From contig JAFQVE010000341.1 in NCBI GenBank assembly GCA_017408185.1, forward strand, positions 1 through 8,483: a stretch of DNA of 8,483 nucleotides. The letters run 5' to 3'. Shown here in pieces: positions 1-7,289 of the stretch; the first letter of the stretch is position 1; each line of letters opens with the position of its first letter. The notes beneath the pieces were generated by a model. The model saw nothing but the letters and a program-made list of their open reading frames with translations. It made no database searches and was not told the DNA's origin. The position numbers were made by a program, and so were the translations under genes. Source of the stretch: Oscillospiraceae bacterium (GTDB lineage Bacteria; Bacillota_A; Clostridia; Oscillospirales; JAAYXM01).

Positions 1-2
1 CG

Positions 3-890
3 GATGTCATATGTGTTGAGGCAGATAACTGTGAAAATAACGGAAGCCGTGATGCTACACAGGATATCGACCCGAAAACAACGACATTTACGCTTACTGC
101 AAACGCACTCGGCACTGCGGATATCACGGTAACTGCGCTTTTTGGTGGAGTGCCGACAACGAAGACATTCACTGTAAATGTTCTTACGGAGCTTCCGAAG
201 CCGACACCGGTAGAGATGAACTTTGTATTCAACGCCGGTGCGTACGGAGAAACCGAGGCAATTGACCGCGACGGTCTTGAAGCGCTTGATACTGCAAAGA
301 CATTTGCTACGCAAGGTACAAATGAATGGCGTATGACAAGCTATTACGATATGGAAGCCAATCGCAAGCCCCAGCTCGGAACAGACGGCTTGAACTGGGA
401 TTTCTGGAGGGGGAGACTGACCTCGACTGCCGACCCGGTTGCCGCTATAATCCTTAAAGTAACTCCGGGAACGTATCTTCCGACAGTTACATACGAGGCC
501 CTGCCGACAGGCTATAACGCGGGGATATATCTTATACCGGAATCAAAGCTTAAGGAGCCTAAAACAGACGGAAGCTCGACACATGTTCCGCTGGACAACA
601 GTATTGAATACAAATTCGGCTCAAATATCCAGCTTCACAGATATTTCGAAAATATTGCGTACTACGCACTGACTAACGCGGAAGAAGAGAGCTATCTCGT
701 CGGTGAGATTGATATGTATGAGCAGGCACAGGATATTGAGAGGGAGAGCATAGACCTTGACATCACCGATCTTGAAGAAGAGACATATTATCTCTTTATC
801 AAGGAAAACGGTGCAAATCCGAATATGACGGTGACTCCGACCGCCATGTTCTATTCTCTGAAGCTTACTCCGGCAGATCCTGCCGACAAG
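3..890 (+). other. N-terminal visible region: end of an Ig-like domain, then a large beta-rich domain
   Basis: Residues 1-66 end in a pattern typical of Big_2-like folds: a TFTLTANALGTADITVTALF strand pair, then TFTVNV. This is the second half of a domain that begins outside the window. Residues 67-296 (bases about 201-890) are rich in aromatic and alternating hydrophobic residues (for example NWDFWRGRL, YLPTVTYEALPTG, YYLFIKENGANP, MFYSLKLTP). That suggests a jelly-roll or other beta-sandwich, possibly carbohydrate-binding, but I do not recognise a named family. No catalytic signature is visible in it. Confidence 0.5.
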
Positions 891-3800
891 CCGTATCTTG
901 AAAGCGTAGAGATTGAGTTTGATAAAAACCCTGTTCCGGCAACAAGAACCGCGCAGGCAACGGCTGTTCCGATGCGCAATGACGGAAAGAAATACACAAA
1001 GACCTGTGAGGTTGTGTATGCAAGCGACAACACCGAGGTTGCCGAAATAGACGCGGCCACCGGCGTAATCAGCGGTATAAAACCGGGCTTTGCAAACATA
1101 ACCGCAACGGTCACACCTCTTGAAGGCGGAGAGCCGGTTTCCGGTACGGCACAGATTGAAGTCGGAGAGGCTCCGAAGCTTGCAAGCCTGCGCTTTACGC
1201 AGGACGCGGTTGCGCTTCTTACCGGCGAAACCGAAATGTCCTCTTCTCAGGTTTCGGTAATTGCGGTTATGGATGACGCAAGCGAGGTAAGTGCCGAGGG
1301 CTACGAGGTTACTTATTCAAGCTCCGATGAAAACGTGGTAACCGTTGATGCGGAAACAGGCATTGTAACTGCCGTTTCGGAAGGCAAGGCAGAGATAATC
1401 GCAGAAGCGCTTAATGAAAAAGAAGAAAGCTGTCGCGGAAGTGTTCCGGTAACTGTATACAGTGAGCTTCCGACCTTCTCGATTGACTTTAAGCAGACGG
1501 AAGTAAAGGAAGACTATTCTCTTCCGGATATTACTCCCGGATATACAATCCTGCCTGACGAAGGAACACTCGGCACATATGTAAAAAATACCGTATCCGA
1601 TACGGGAAAGAAAATTCTGTTTGTAAACACTTACGGAAAAACAAATTTCTGGCCGAATACAAACAGCAAGGAGCAGACCTTTGCATTTTCTGTGGATGTT
1701 CCGATATCGGGATATTACAGCGTCAGACTGCTTGGTGCAAAGTACTGCAAGGGAGCATACTATTCCATTTTCGCGGGCAACGAAAATATCGGCTTTGGCT
1801 TTGTCGGTGACCACAGCTTCTATGACGGATTGCTCGAAACCGATCCCAACAGCCGTACAGTAATGGATAAGGAACATACGCTGAACACAGTGTATTTAAG
1901 CCGCGGAGAAAATAAATTCTATATGCGTATGCGCAGCCGCGGAAGCGGAAACCCGTATGCAATTATTGATACACTCACGTTTATTCCTGTTATGGGTGAT
2001 GTCGGGCTTTCACGGCTTGAAGCGGATATCCCCGAGGCTCTTGCCGTAGGAGAAACCTTTGACGGAAGTGCAACGGCATATATGTCCGATGGCAGCATAC
2101 GTCATTTCGGTGATAAGAACAACGACAAAACGGACGCAACGGATAAGATCTCTGCAAGCGTTGACAATGACGCCGTGAAGGTTTCGGGACTTGACTATGT
2201 GATGGGTGCAACCGAAAACCGAAATTACACAATCGAAGCCAACGCTGCCGGAGAAGCAACGGTGACATTCAGCGCAAATATAGGGGATAAGGTTGTGGAA
2301 ACGACCAAAAAGATAAGCGTTACCGTTGATCCGATTGTTTCTACAGGTGCAATTATGGAGGCTGAGGAGGTGTTTGCAGGCGATTCAACCCGCCTTATCG
2401 CACAGCCGAAGCTTCAAAGCGGAAGAGTGACTGCATCCTCTGCTGTAAGCAGTGTGTTCACATCTGAGGATGAAAGCATTGCAAGCGTTGACGGAAACCT
2501 CCTCACTGCGCACAAGGAAGGAACGACAAGGATAAAGGTAGTATCAACCTTCAACGGCGACACTGTAGAGGGCTATATGGATATTACCGTTCTGCCTGAA
2601 GGAATGACGGACATTGACGCAACCGCGGGCGGAAGTAAGCACATACGACTGACCGGGGTTGAAGGCGATGTTGTTCCGCTGTATACGACAGCGATAAGCA
2701 ACATCGGTCGTGAGCTTGATACGGAGGGTGCAATTGTTACAGCCGAAGCCCTCACTCCGGAATATGCTGATATCACTGAAAATCTCGATATTATTCCGGT
2801 TTCCGAGGGAGAAGCAAGATTTTTGGTAACGATAGAGCTTGACGGCAGAATAAGAAGTGAGGAGATTTCCCTTACTGTTGCAAAAGGTAAGAGCAGTGGC
2901 TCGTATATGACTCCGGAAACTGTCGCCAATGTGCGCGAAAATTATAAAAAATACGACTGGGCAGAAACGGAGAATGCAAAAACCATAGCGAGAGCTGATC
3001 AGTATGTAAATGAGCTTGATAAGTTCTATGATATGATTCACTCAAACGGTATTCCGCGCTCAATTCACTTTGGACGTCCCGGAGACCCGTATGTCGGCTG
3101 CTGCCGCTACTGCGGAACAAATCTGACCGATAAATACGGCATGTATACATATGGCTTTTCACCGCTGTCTCGCCCGTGGAAGCTGCAGTGCCAGGACTGC
3201 AAGCGCCTCTTCCCGTCCAATGATTTTGAAAGCTTTTATAAATTGGGACTTAACGAATACGGCGAGTTCGACCGCATACGCGCACTTGAAGCGAACCACA
3301 GGCTTGTTCATCACGGCTCTGCCGATGCTGAATGTGATTGCACATCTCCGACCGATGAATGGACAATGGAGTGGTATAACTATTACGGCTACGGCGATGA
3401 ACGCGGAAATCTTTACAATGAATTATATAAAGACATTGAGAACGTAAAGACAATAAACAACGGCGCAGGACTTCGTGAAGGTGAGACGGTTGCCGGATGG
3501 GGTGTAGATGACAGCCTGGGTTACATTCCCCGAAAGCCTGACGGAACACCGTATACGTATTCAAACGGAATTGTTGAAGCGCATTTGTATATTGCGACGT
3601 ATTCGCACTGGGGTCTGTGGAGACGCGGAACGACCGGCGGCGGTGCGGTAAAGGATGCGATAGTTGACTGTGCAAACGCTTATCTCTATACCGGAGACGT
3701 AAAGTACGGAAGGACAGCTGCAATTCTGCTTGACAGATACGCTGACTTTTATCCCGACCATGACCTCCTGGTCTATGGAAATACTGTTTATAATTCCTCG

Positions 3801-6800
3801 GGCGGTGACTTCAACCTCGGCGGAACCATAGGCAGAATATGGGAAACAGGTAATATGGAAGCGTTTATTCTTGCATACGATATCGTATATGACCTTTATG
3901 ATGATCCGTATGTTCTGAATTATCTTAAAGAAAAAGCAAAAACAATAAAATTCCGTTATGCAAAAGAAACTCCGTCTCAGCTCCGCACCCACATAGAGGA
4001 CGGTATTGTAAGAGATTCTCTTGAAGGAACGGTAAACAGACAGGTTGACGGAAACTTCGGTATGAGTCAGAAGGTTATGGCTCTCGGCGGTATTGTACTT
4101 GATTCAGCTCCTGAAACCGAATATTGGTTAAACTTCCTTATGGATTCGGTCTGGGATGCGGAATCTACCGTTTCAATGCAGAAGGGAGGAGGAATCGAGT
4201 CGCGCATAGTTGATATGGTCGATGCAGACGGTCAGGGCGATGAATCTTCCGAATACAATGAAGGATGGGTAAGCGCTCTGGTGAATGTGGAGAAATATCT
4301 TCGTGTAAGAGAAGATATGAGCCTTGCAAACTATCCTAAGTTTATCAGAATGCTCTATTCATGTGTCTGGCTTATGACGCCGTATTATACCCCGCATATC
4401 GGAGACTCTCAGACAACACTGGCAAAAACGCACTGGATGAATGAAAAAGAGTTCCTCACGGGGTGGATGTGTACGAAGGATCCGTTGTTTGCACAGGGGC
4501 TTTATCTGCTCAATGGCAATACTGTAGAAGACCTGCATTATGATATAACAGAGAAAAACCCCGAGCGTCTGCAGGATGAGGTTCAGGCAGTAATCGATGA
4601 ACACGGTACGTTTAATCTTGATTCTCAGATGCTTACAAACTTCGGCTTCGCAATGCTTCGCGACGGCGCAGATTATTCAGCTGCTACCCAGTCAACCGCA
4701 ACAACCACCAGCCGCGGTGCATGGATGTATTTCGGAAGCAACGGCGGTCACGGTCATAGAGATACGCTTAACCTTGGATTTATGGCATATGGTCTCGAAT
4801 TTTTGCCTGATCTTGCATATCCTTCCGAAACCGGATATCAGCCGAACAGACTTCAGTGGATACGAAGCACCTTGTCGCATAATACGGTTATGGTTGACGA
4901 AATAGAGCAAACAGTAGTAGAGGAGATTCACGGAAAGGCAAAGCATTTTGACGATGACGGTATTGTTCAGCTTGTTGACGTTTCAACTCCGTATGTATAT
5001 GCAAGTACCGATGAGTATCGCAGAAGTGTTGTTCAGATAAAGGTGGATGACGAAATTTCATATCTTGTTGACTTTTTCAGAGTTCTCGGAGGTAATGATC
5101 ACGTATATTCAATGCATGTAACAAGTAATGAGGTTGCGGAAACAAGCGGGCTTGATTTTACTCTTGTGGAGGATGAAAACGGAAATTATATTTCCGGCTC
5201 GCAGCTTGATGAAAACGGAAACTATAAGGGAACATATGCCGGACGCGATGCAACATACATTAAAAATACGGTAACAGAGGCTGTGAGACTTCCGGTCGAA
5301 GGCGGAGTTCTCGGCGAAAATGAAGTTGAGCTTCCGGTCGAATACGGAAAAGACCCGAATTCTCCGGCAAAGTGGACCTACACGACGTTATATCCGCGCG
5401 GATATACATGGCTTCGTAATGTTGACCGCGATACAAGTCCCGAGGGTAAGGCGGAAATTGATTTCGTAATCAAGGACTTCAATAAGTGGCTTAAGGACTC
5501 AAGCGGACTGCGCATGCGTATGACAATTCTCAACGGAAGCAATATGAAGGACGGCGTTGCGTCCGATATATCAATTGCCGACGGTATTCCGCCTCTGGTT
5601 GCACAGAACAAGAATATTGATAAGCTCAAATATGTTCTGGTGAAAAACACGGGCGAAAATCTTGACACAACATTTACAACGGTTTTTGAACCGTATCGCA
5701 CAACGCGTTATCTCAGAAGCTCGGATGAGCTTGAGATGAGAGTAGTTGACGGCACTGAGGCTCAGGAAGATGCGTACCGCGCCGTAAGAGTTGAGCACAC
5801 AAACGGCAGAGTTGACTATATTCTTTATGCAACCAACAGAAACGTCACCTATGAGATAACACTGGACGATGGAAAAGCGCTCAGGTTCAGAGGCTTTGTA
5901 GGTGTATATACCGTAAAGGACGGCGAAAATACCTATAAATACCTTCACGACGGAGATATCTTGGGCGAAGCGACGGGTGACACAGGTGTGATAAACGGCA
6001 CCGTCAAAGACTTCACCAGAGACATTTCATTGGAAAATGAGATTATCATTACAACCGAAAAAGCATTGAGCGATGAGGCGATTGGAGACCTTGCAGGAAG
6101 ATATGTGTTTATCGATAACGGTGCCCAAACAAGAAGCGGTTCGTTTGAGATAAAAGGCGCATCCCGCAGCTCTGAAGATGATAAGGAAGTCACACTTGAC
6201 GTCGGGCAGGTAACGCCGATAAGAAAGTTTGTGGACGGCTATGATCATAGTAAGGGCTTTGTCTATATGATAGCCGAAGGGCAGACACTGCGGATTCCGA
6301 CAACATACAGCGAGGACTTTTCGCCTGAGTTTGCACCGGTAAGCAGCAATCTCACAACAAGCGCAGGAAGCTCAATAAGTGTCACAGTCCATGCAATAAG
6401 TCCCAAAGACCATAGCGTTACTTATGAAGCAGAAATGCTTCCGCGAGGGGCGAACTTAGATTCAGATACAGGCGTAATAACATGGAAACCGACCGCAAGT
6501 CAGGTGGGAAATAACCATTTTGCAATAACGGCAATAGATGATTTAGGACGCGAAAGCACAGTTCACTTCTATATTACGGTCTATGGTTCCACCACAAACG
6601 GAACTTCCGGAGGTGGAGGTGGCGGAGGCGAAACAACAACTCCGACAACACCATCTATCCCTGGTAAAGATGAGACGGAAACAACGCCATCTGTACCTTC
6701 AACAGGAAATGAAGGTGAAACTTCAGATAATAACGTCCGATTCGTCGACATCTCTGAACACTCGTGGGCAGCAGATTCTATTAACGCACTTGCTTCGAGC

Positions 6801-7289
6801 GGTATAATCAAGGGAACAAGTGAAAACACCTTCTCACCTGCAAATAACATCACAAGAGCTGACTTTGCAATTCTCCTTGTTCGTGCATTTGAGCTTGAAA
6901 GCGAGAATACAGAGAACTTTGCAGATGTTCTTGATACCGATTACTTTGCAAAAGAACTTGCTATAGCGCGCAATACAGGCATTGTAAACGGTATAGGTGA
7001 TGACAAGTACGCTCCGCGCAATACAATCACCCGTCAGGATATGATGGTAATTGTATACCGTGCACTTACAAAGCTTGGTGTTGAGCTTAAAATTGCAGAT
7101 GTTTCTTATGATGATTTCGCAGATGTAGCGGATTACGCCGAGGATGCAGTAAAAGCACTTATAACAAGCGGTCTTGTAAACGGAAAGAGCGGCAAAATAG
7201 CTCCTACCGATTACACAACAAGAGCAGAAGTTGCAGTACTTCTCAAAAGAATACTTGTCTCTGTAAGCAAAAAAGGGGGGGTCTCGTAA
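3..7289 (+). CDS. Giant SLH-anchored heparinase II/III-family polysaccharide lyase with Ig-like domains (5'-partial)
   Basis: Likely a cell-surface lyase that cleaves an acidic (uronate-containing) polysaccharide by beta-elimination; substrate unknown. The frame is open from base 3, so the GTG at 150 is not the true start: codons 3-149 read as the end of an Ig-like domain and continue smoothly into it. Numbering from base 3 (2428 residues visible): partial Ig-like 1-66, beta-rich region 67-296, Ig-like 297-387 and 388-490, carbohydrate-binding-like sandwich 492-665, Ig-like 667-777, 778-867 and 868-967, lyase core about 969-1985, beta-rich tail about 1986-2100, He_PIG-like 2100-2195, linker 2196-2244, SLH repeats 2246-2428. 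The lyase call rests on GGHGHRDTLNLG (His1583, His1585), FLPDL (Asp1603) and LSHNTVMVD (His1626), matching the HepII/III C-terminal signature. Signal peptide would be upstream of the window. Ordinary heparinase-family enzymes are several-fold shorter; the extra length is Ig, binding and anchoring modules. Family call is firm, substrate is not. Confidence 0.9.
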   Translation, partial: DVICVEADNCENNGSRDATQDIDPKTTTFTLTANALGTADITVTALFGGVPTTKTFTVNVLTELPKPTPVEMNFVFNAGAYGETEAIDRDGLEALDTAKTFATQGTNEWRMTSYYDMEANRKPQLGTDGLNWDFWRGRLTSTADPVAAIILKVTPGTYLPTVTYEALPTGYNAGIYLIPESKLKEPKTDGSSTHVPLDNSIEYKFGSNIQLHRYFENIAYYALTNAEEESYLVGEIDMYEQAQDIERESIDLDITDLEEETYYLFIKENGANPNMTVTPTAMFYSLKLTPADPADKPYLESVEIEFDKNPVPATRTAQATAVPMRNDGKKYTKTCEVVYASDNTEVAEIDAATGVISGIKPGFANITATVTPLEGGEPVSGTAQIEVGEAPKLASLRFTQDAVALLTGETEMSSSQVSVIAVMDDASEVSAEGYEVTYSSSDENVVTVDAETGIVTAVSEGKAEIIAEALNEKEESCRGSVPVTVYSELPTFSIDFKQTEVKEDYSLPDITPGYTILPDEGTLGTYVKNTVSDTGKKILFVNTYGKTNFWPNTNSKEQTFAFSVDVPISGYYSVRLLGAKYCKGAYYSIFAGNENIGFGFVGDHSFYDGLLETDPNSRTVMDKEHTLNTVYLSRGENKFYMRMRSRGSGNPYAIIDTLTFIPVMGDVGLSRLEADIPEALAVGETFDGSATAYMSDGSIRHFGDKNNDKTDATDKISASVDNDAVKVSGLDYVMGATENRNYTIEANAAGEATVTFSANIGDKVVETTKKISVTVDPIVSTGAIMEAEEVFAGDSTRLIAQPKLQSGRVTASSAVSSVFTSEDESIASVDGNLLTAHKEGTTRIKVVSTFNGDTVEGYMDITVLPEGMTDIDATAGGSKHIRLTGVEGDVVPLYTTAISNIGRELDTEGAIVTAEALTPEYADITENLDIIPVSEGEARFLVTIELDGRIRSEEISLTVAKGKSSGSYMTPETVANVRENYKKYDWAETENAKTIARADQYVNELDKFYDMIHSNGIPRSIHFGRPGDPYVGCCRYCGTNLTDKYGMYTYGFSPLSRPWKLQCQDCKRLFPSNDFESFYKLGLNEYGEFDRIRALEANHRLVHHGSADAECDCTSPTDEWTMEWYNYYGYGDERGNLYNELYKDIENVKTINNGAGLREGETVAGWGVDDSLGYIPRKPDGTPYTYSNGIVEAHLYIATYSHWGLWRRGTTGGGAVKDAIVDCANAYLYTGDVKYGRTAAILLDRYADFYPDHDLLVYGNTVYNSSGGDFNLGGTIGRIWETGNMEAFILAYDIVYDLYDDPYVLNYLKEKAKTIKFRYAKETPSQLRTHIEDGIVRDSLEGTVNRQVDGNFGMSQKVMALGGIVLDSAPETEYWLNFLMDSVWDAESTVSMQKGGGIESRIVDMVDADGQGDESSEYNEGWVSALVNVEKYLRVREDMSLANYPKFIRMLYSCVWLMTPYYTPHIGDSQTTLAKTHWMNEKEFLTGWMCTKDPLFAQGLYLLNGNTVEDLHYDITEKNPERLQDEVQAVIDEHGTFNLDSQMLTNFGFAMLRDGADYSAATQSTATTTSRGAWMYFGSNGGHGHRDTLNLGFMAYGLEFLPDLAYPSETGYQPNRLQWIRSTLSHNTVMVDEIEQTVVEEIHGKAKHFDDDGIVQLVDVSTPYVYASTDEYRRSVVQIKVDDEISYLVDFFRVLGGNDHVYSMHVTSNEVAETSGLDFTLVEDENGNYISGSQLDENGNYKGTYAGRDATYIKNTVTEAVRLPVEGGVLGENEVELPVEYGKDPNSPAKWTYTTLYPRGYTWLRNVDRDTSPEGKAEIDFVIKDFNKWLKDSSGLRMRMTILNGSNMKDGVASDISIADGIPPLVAQNKNIDKLKYVLVKNTGENLDTTFTTVFEPYRTTRYLRSSDELEMRVVDGTEAQEDAYRAVRVEHTNGRVDYILYATNRNVTYEITLDDGKALRFRGFVGVYTVKDGENTYKYLHDGDILGEATGDTGVINGTVKDFTRDISLENEIIITTEKALSDEAIGDLAGRYVFIDNGAQTRSGSFEIKGASRSSEDDKEVTLDVGQVTPIRKFVDGYDHSKGFVYMIAEGQTLRIPTTYSEDFSPEFAPVSSNLTTSAGSSISVTVHAISPKDHSVTYEAEMLPRGANLDSDTGVITWKPTASQVGNNHFAITAIDDLGRESTVHFYITVYGSTTNGTSGGGGGGGETTTPTTPSIPGKDETETTPSVPSTGNEGETSDNNVRFVDISEHSWAADSINALASSGIIKGTSENTFSPANNITRADFAILLVRAFELESENTENFADVLDTDYFAKELAIARNTGIVNGIGDDKYAPRNTITRQDMMVIVYRALTKLGVELKIADVSYDDFADVADYAEDAVKALITSGLVNGKSGKIAPTDYTTRAEVAVLLKRILVSVSKKGGVS
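891..1473 (+). other. Two tandem bacterial Ig-like (Big_2-type) domains
   Basis: Two successive modules of about 90-100 residues share the Big_2 layout. The first has VVYASDNTEVAEIDAATGVISGIKPG followed by ANITATV; the second has VTYSSSDENVVTVDAETGIV followed by a KAEIIAEA strand. The recurring core is S(S/D)(D/N)xxVxxVDAxTGxVxxxxxGxAxIxA. Such domains normally act as rigid spacers or adhesive stalks on surface proteins, pushing a catalytic head away from the wall. The two copies are clearly diverged in protein sequence, so they are not a recent tandem duplication. Confidence 0.8.
1476..1997 (+). other. Putative carbohydrate-binding beta-sandwich domain
   Basis: Residues 492-665 sit between Ig-like modules and look like a lectin or CBM-type jelly roll. 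Features are an extended Tyr/Phe/Trp-rich strand set (TFAFSVDVPISGYYSVRLLG), a 'YLSRGENKFYMRMRSRG' segment, and a closing 'AIIDTLTFIPV' strand. The order 'vdvp.sGyY.v.l.g' then 'v.L..G.n.i..r' then 'iD.l.f.pv' is how CBM6/CBM35-like and related glycan-binding sandwiches usually run. I infer that it docks the enzyme on its substrate or another glycan. Exact family not assigned. Confidence 0.5.
2000..2903 (+). other. Three further Ig-like domains preceding the catalytic core
   Basis: Residues 667-777 begin with LSRLEADIPEALAVGETF and end KKISVTVDP. Residues 778-867 carry the clearest Big_2 pattern of the three (FTSEDESIASVDGNLLTAHKEG, then TRIKVVST, then YMDITVLPEG). Residues 868-967 are a weaker match, ending ARFLVTIELDGRIRSEEISLTV. 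A short Ser/Gly/Lys stretch (AKGKSSGSY) then leads into the lyase. These look like spacer modules; the first and third are assigned mainly from strand pattern and position. Confidence 0.65.
2904..5957 (+). other. Heparinase II/III-type lyase core with zinc-ribbon-like insert
   Basis: The helical part (about bases 2904-4650) starts TPETVANVRENYKKYDW, the usual entry into an alginate-lyase-like (alpha/alpha) toroid. It includes helix pairs such as IGRIWETGNMEAFILAYDIV and GNFGMSQKVMALGG. Near its start a CRYC pair (Cys codons 3102, 3111) and a CQDC pair (3189, 3198) flank 'SPLSRPWKLQ' and are followed by KRLFPSND, which looks like a structural zinc ribbon. The sandwich part (from about 4650) has GGHGHRD, FLPDL and LSHNT, equivalent to the His/Asp/His metal site of heparinase II. 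All expected residues are present, so the enzyme looks intact. From general knowledge, the family covers heparin/heparan sulfate, alginate and other uronan lyases; I cannot choose among them. Confidence 0.85.
6300..6735 (+). other. He_PIG-like Ig domain followed by Gly/Thr/Pro linker
   Basis: Residues 2100-2195 include MLPRGANLDSDTGVITWKPT, then a QVGNNHFAITAIDDLGRES segment and a closing FYITVYG strand. This is the classic putative-Ig (cadherin-like) signature: 'lP.G..ld..TGvitw.Pt..qvG...f.i.a.D..g'. It is followed by about 49 residues of low complexity: seven consecutive glycines, then alternating Thr/Pro/Ser/Glu. This is a flexible linker of the kind that separates an exported domain from wall-binding SLH repeats. 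Confidence 0.75.
6738..7286 (+). other. Three S-layer homology (SLH) repeats, C-terminal wall anchor
   Basis: Three repeats of roughly 55-60 residues close the protein. Each has the order 'F.Di....wa...I..l...GIi.G...n.f.P...itRaef...l.ra'. Repeat 1 has FVDISEHSWAADSINAL and NNITRADF; repeat 2 has FADVLDTDYFAKELAIA and NTITRQDM; repeat 3 has FADVADYAEDAVKALITSG and DYTTRAEV. Known SLH trimers bind pyruvylated secondary cell-wall polymer, so the protein is predicted to be non-covalently tethered to the cell surface. All three TRxx motifs are present (TRAD, TRQD, TRAE), so the anchor looks functional. Confidence 0.93.
7269..7281 (+). promoter_or_regulatory. A6G7 tract acting as ribosome binding site for the downstream gene
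   Basis: Six A then seven G (7269-7281) encode Lys-Lys-Gly-Gly at the end of the SLH protein. They also provide a purine-rich Shine-Dalgarno-like stretch seven bases before the ATG at 7289. It supports the ATG at 7289 as the start and implies translational coupling, since ribosomes finishing the upstream gene sit on the site. As a homopolymer it is also a plausible slippage point. Confidence 0.7.

Noticed and set aside
1317..1877. Minus-strand open frame of 186 codons inside the lyase gene
   Set aside because: It lies wholly antisense to a clearly coding frame with recognisable Ig-like and CBM-like domains. Its translation has no recognisable motif and looks like the shadow of biased third positions; the same applies to the other antisense frames across 851-7325.
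3151..3447. Plus-strand open frame of 98 codons in another frame
   Set aside because: It overlaps the zinc-ribbon and toroid part of the lyase, whose main frame carries conserved motifs. No ribosome binding site or protein-like pattern supports the alternative.
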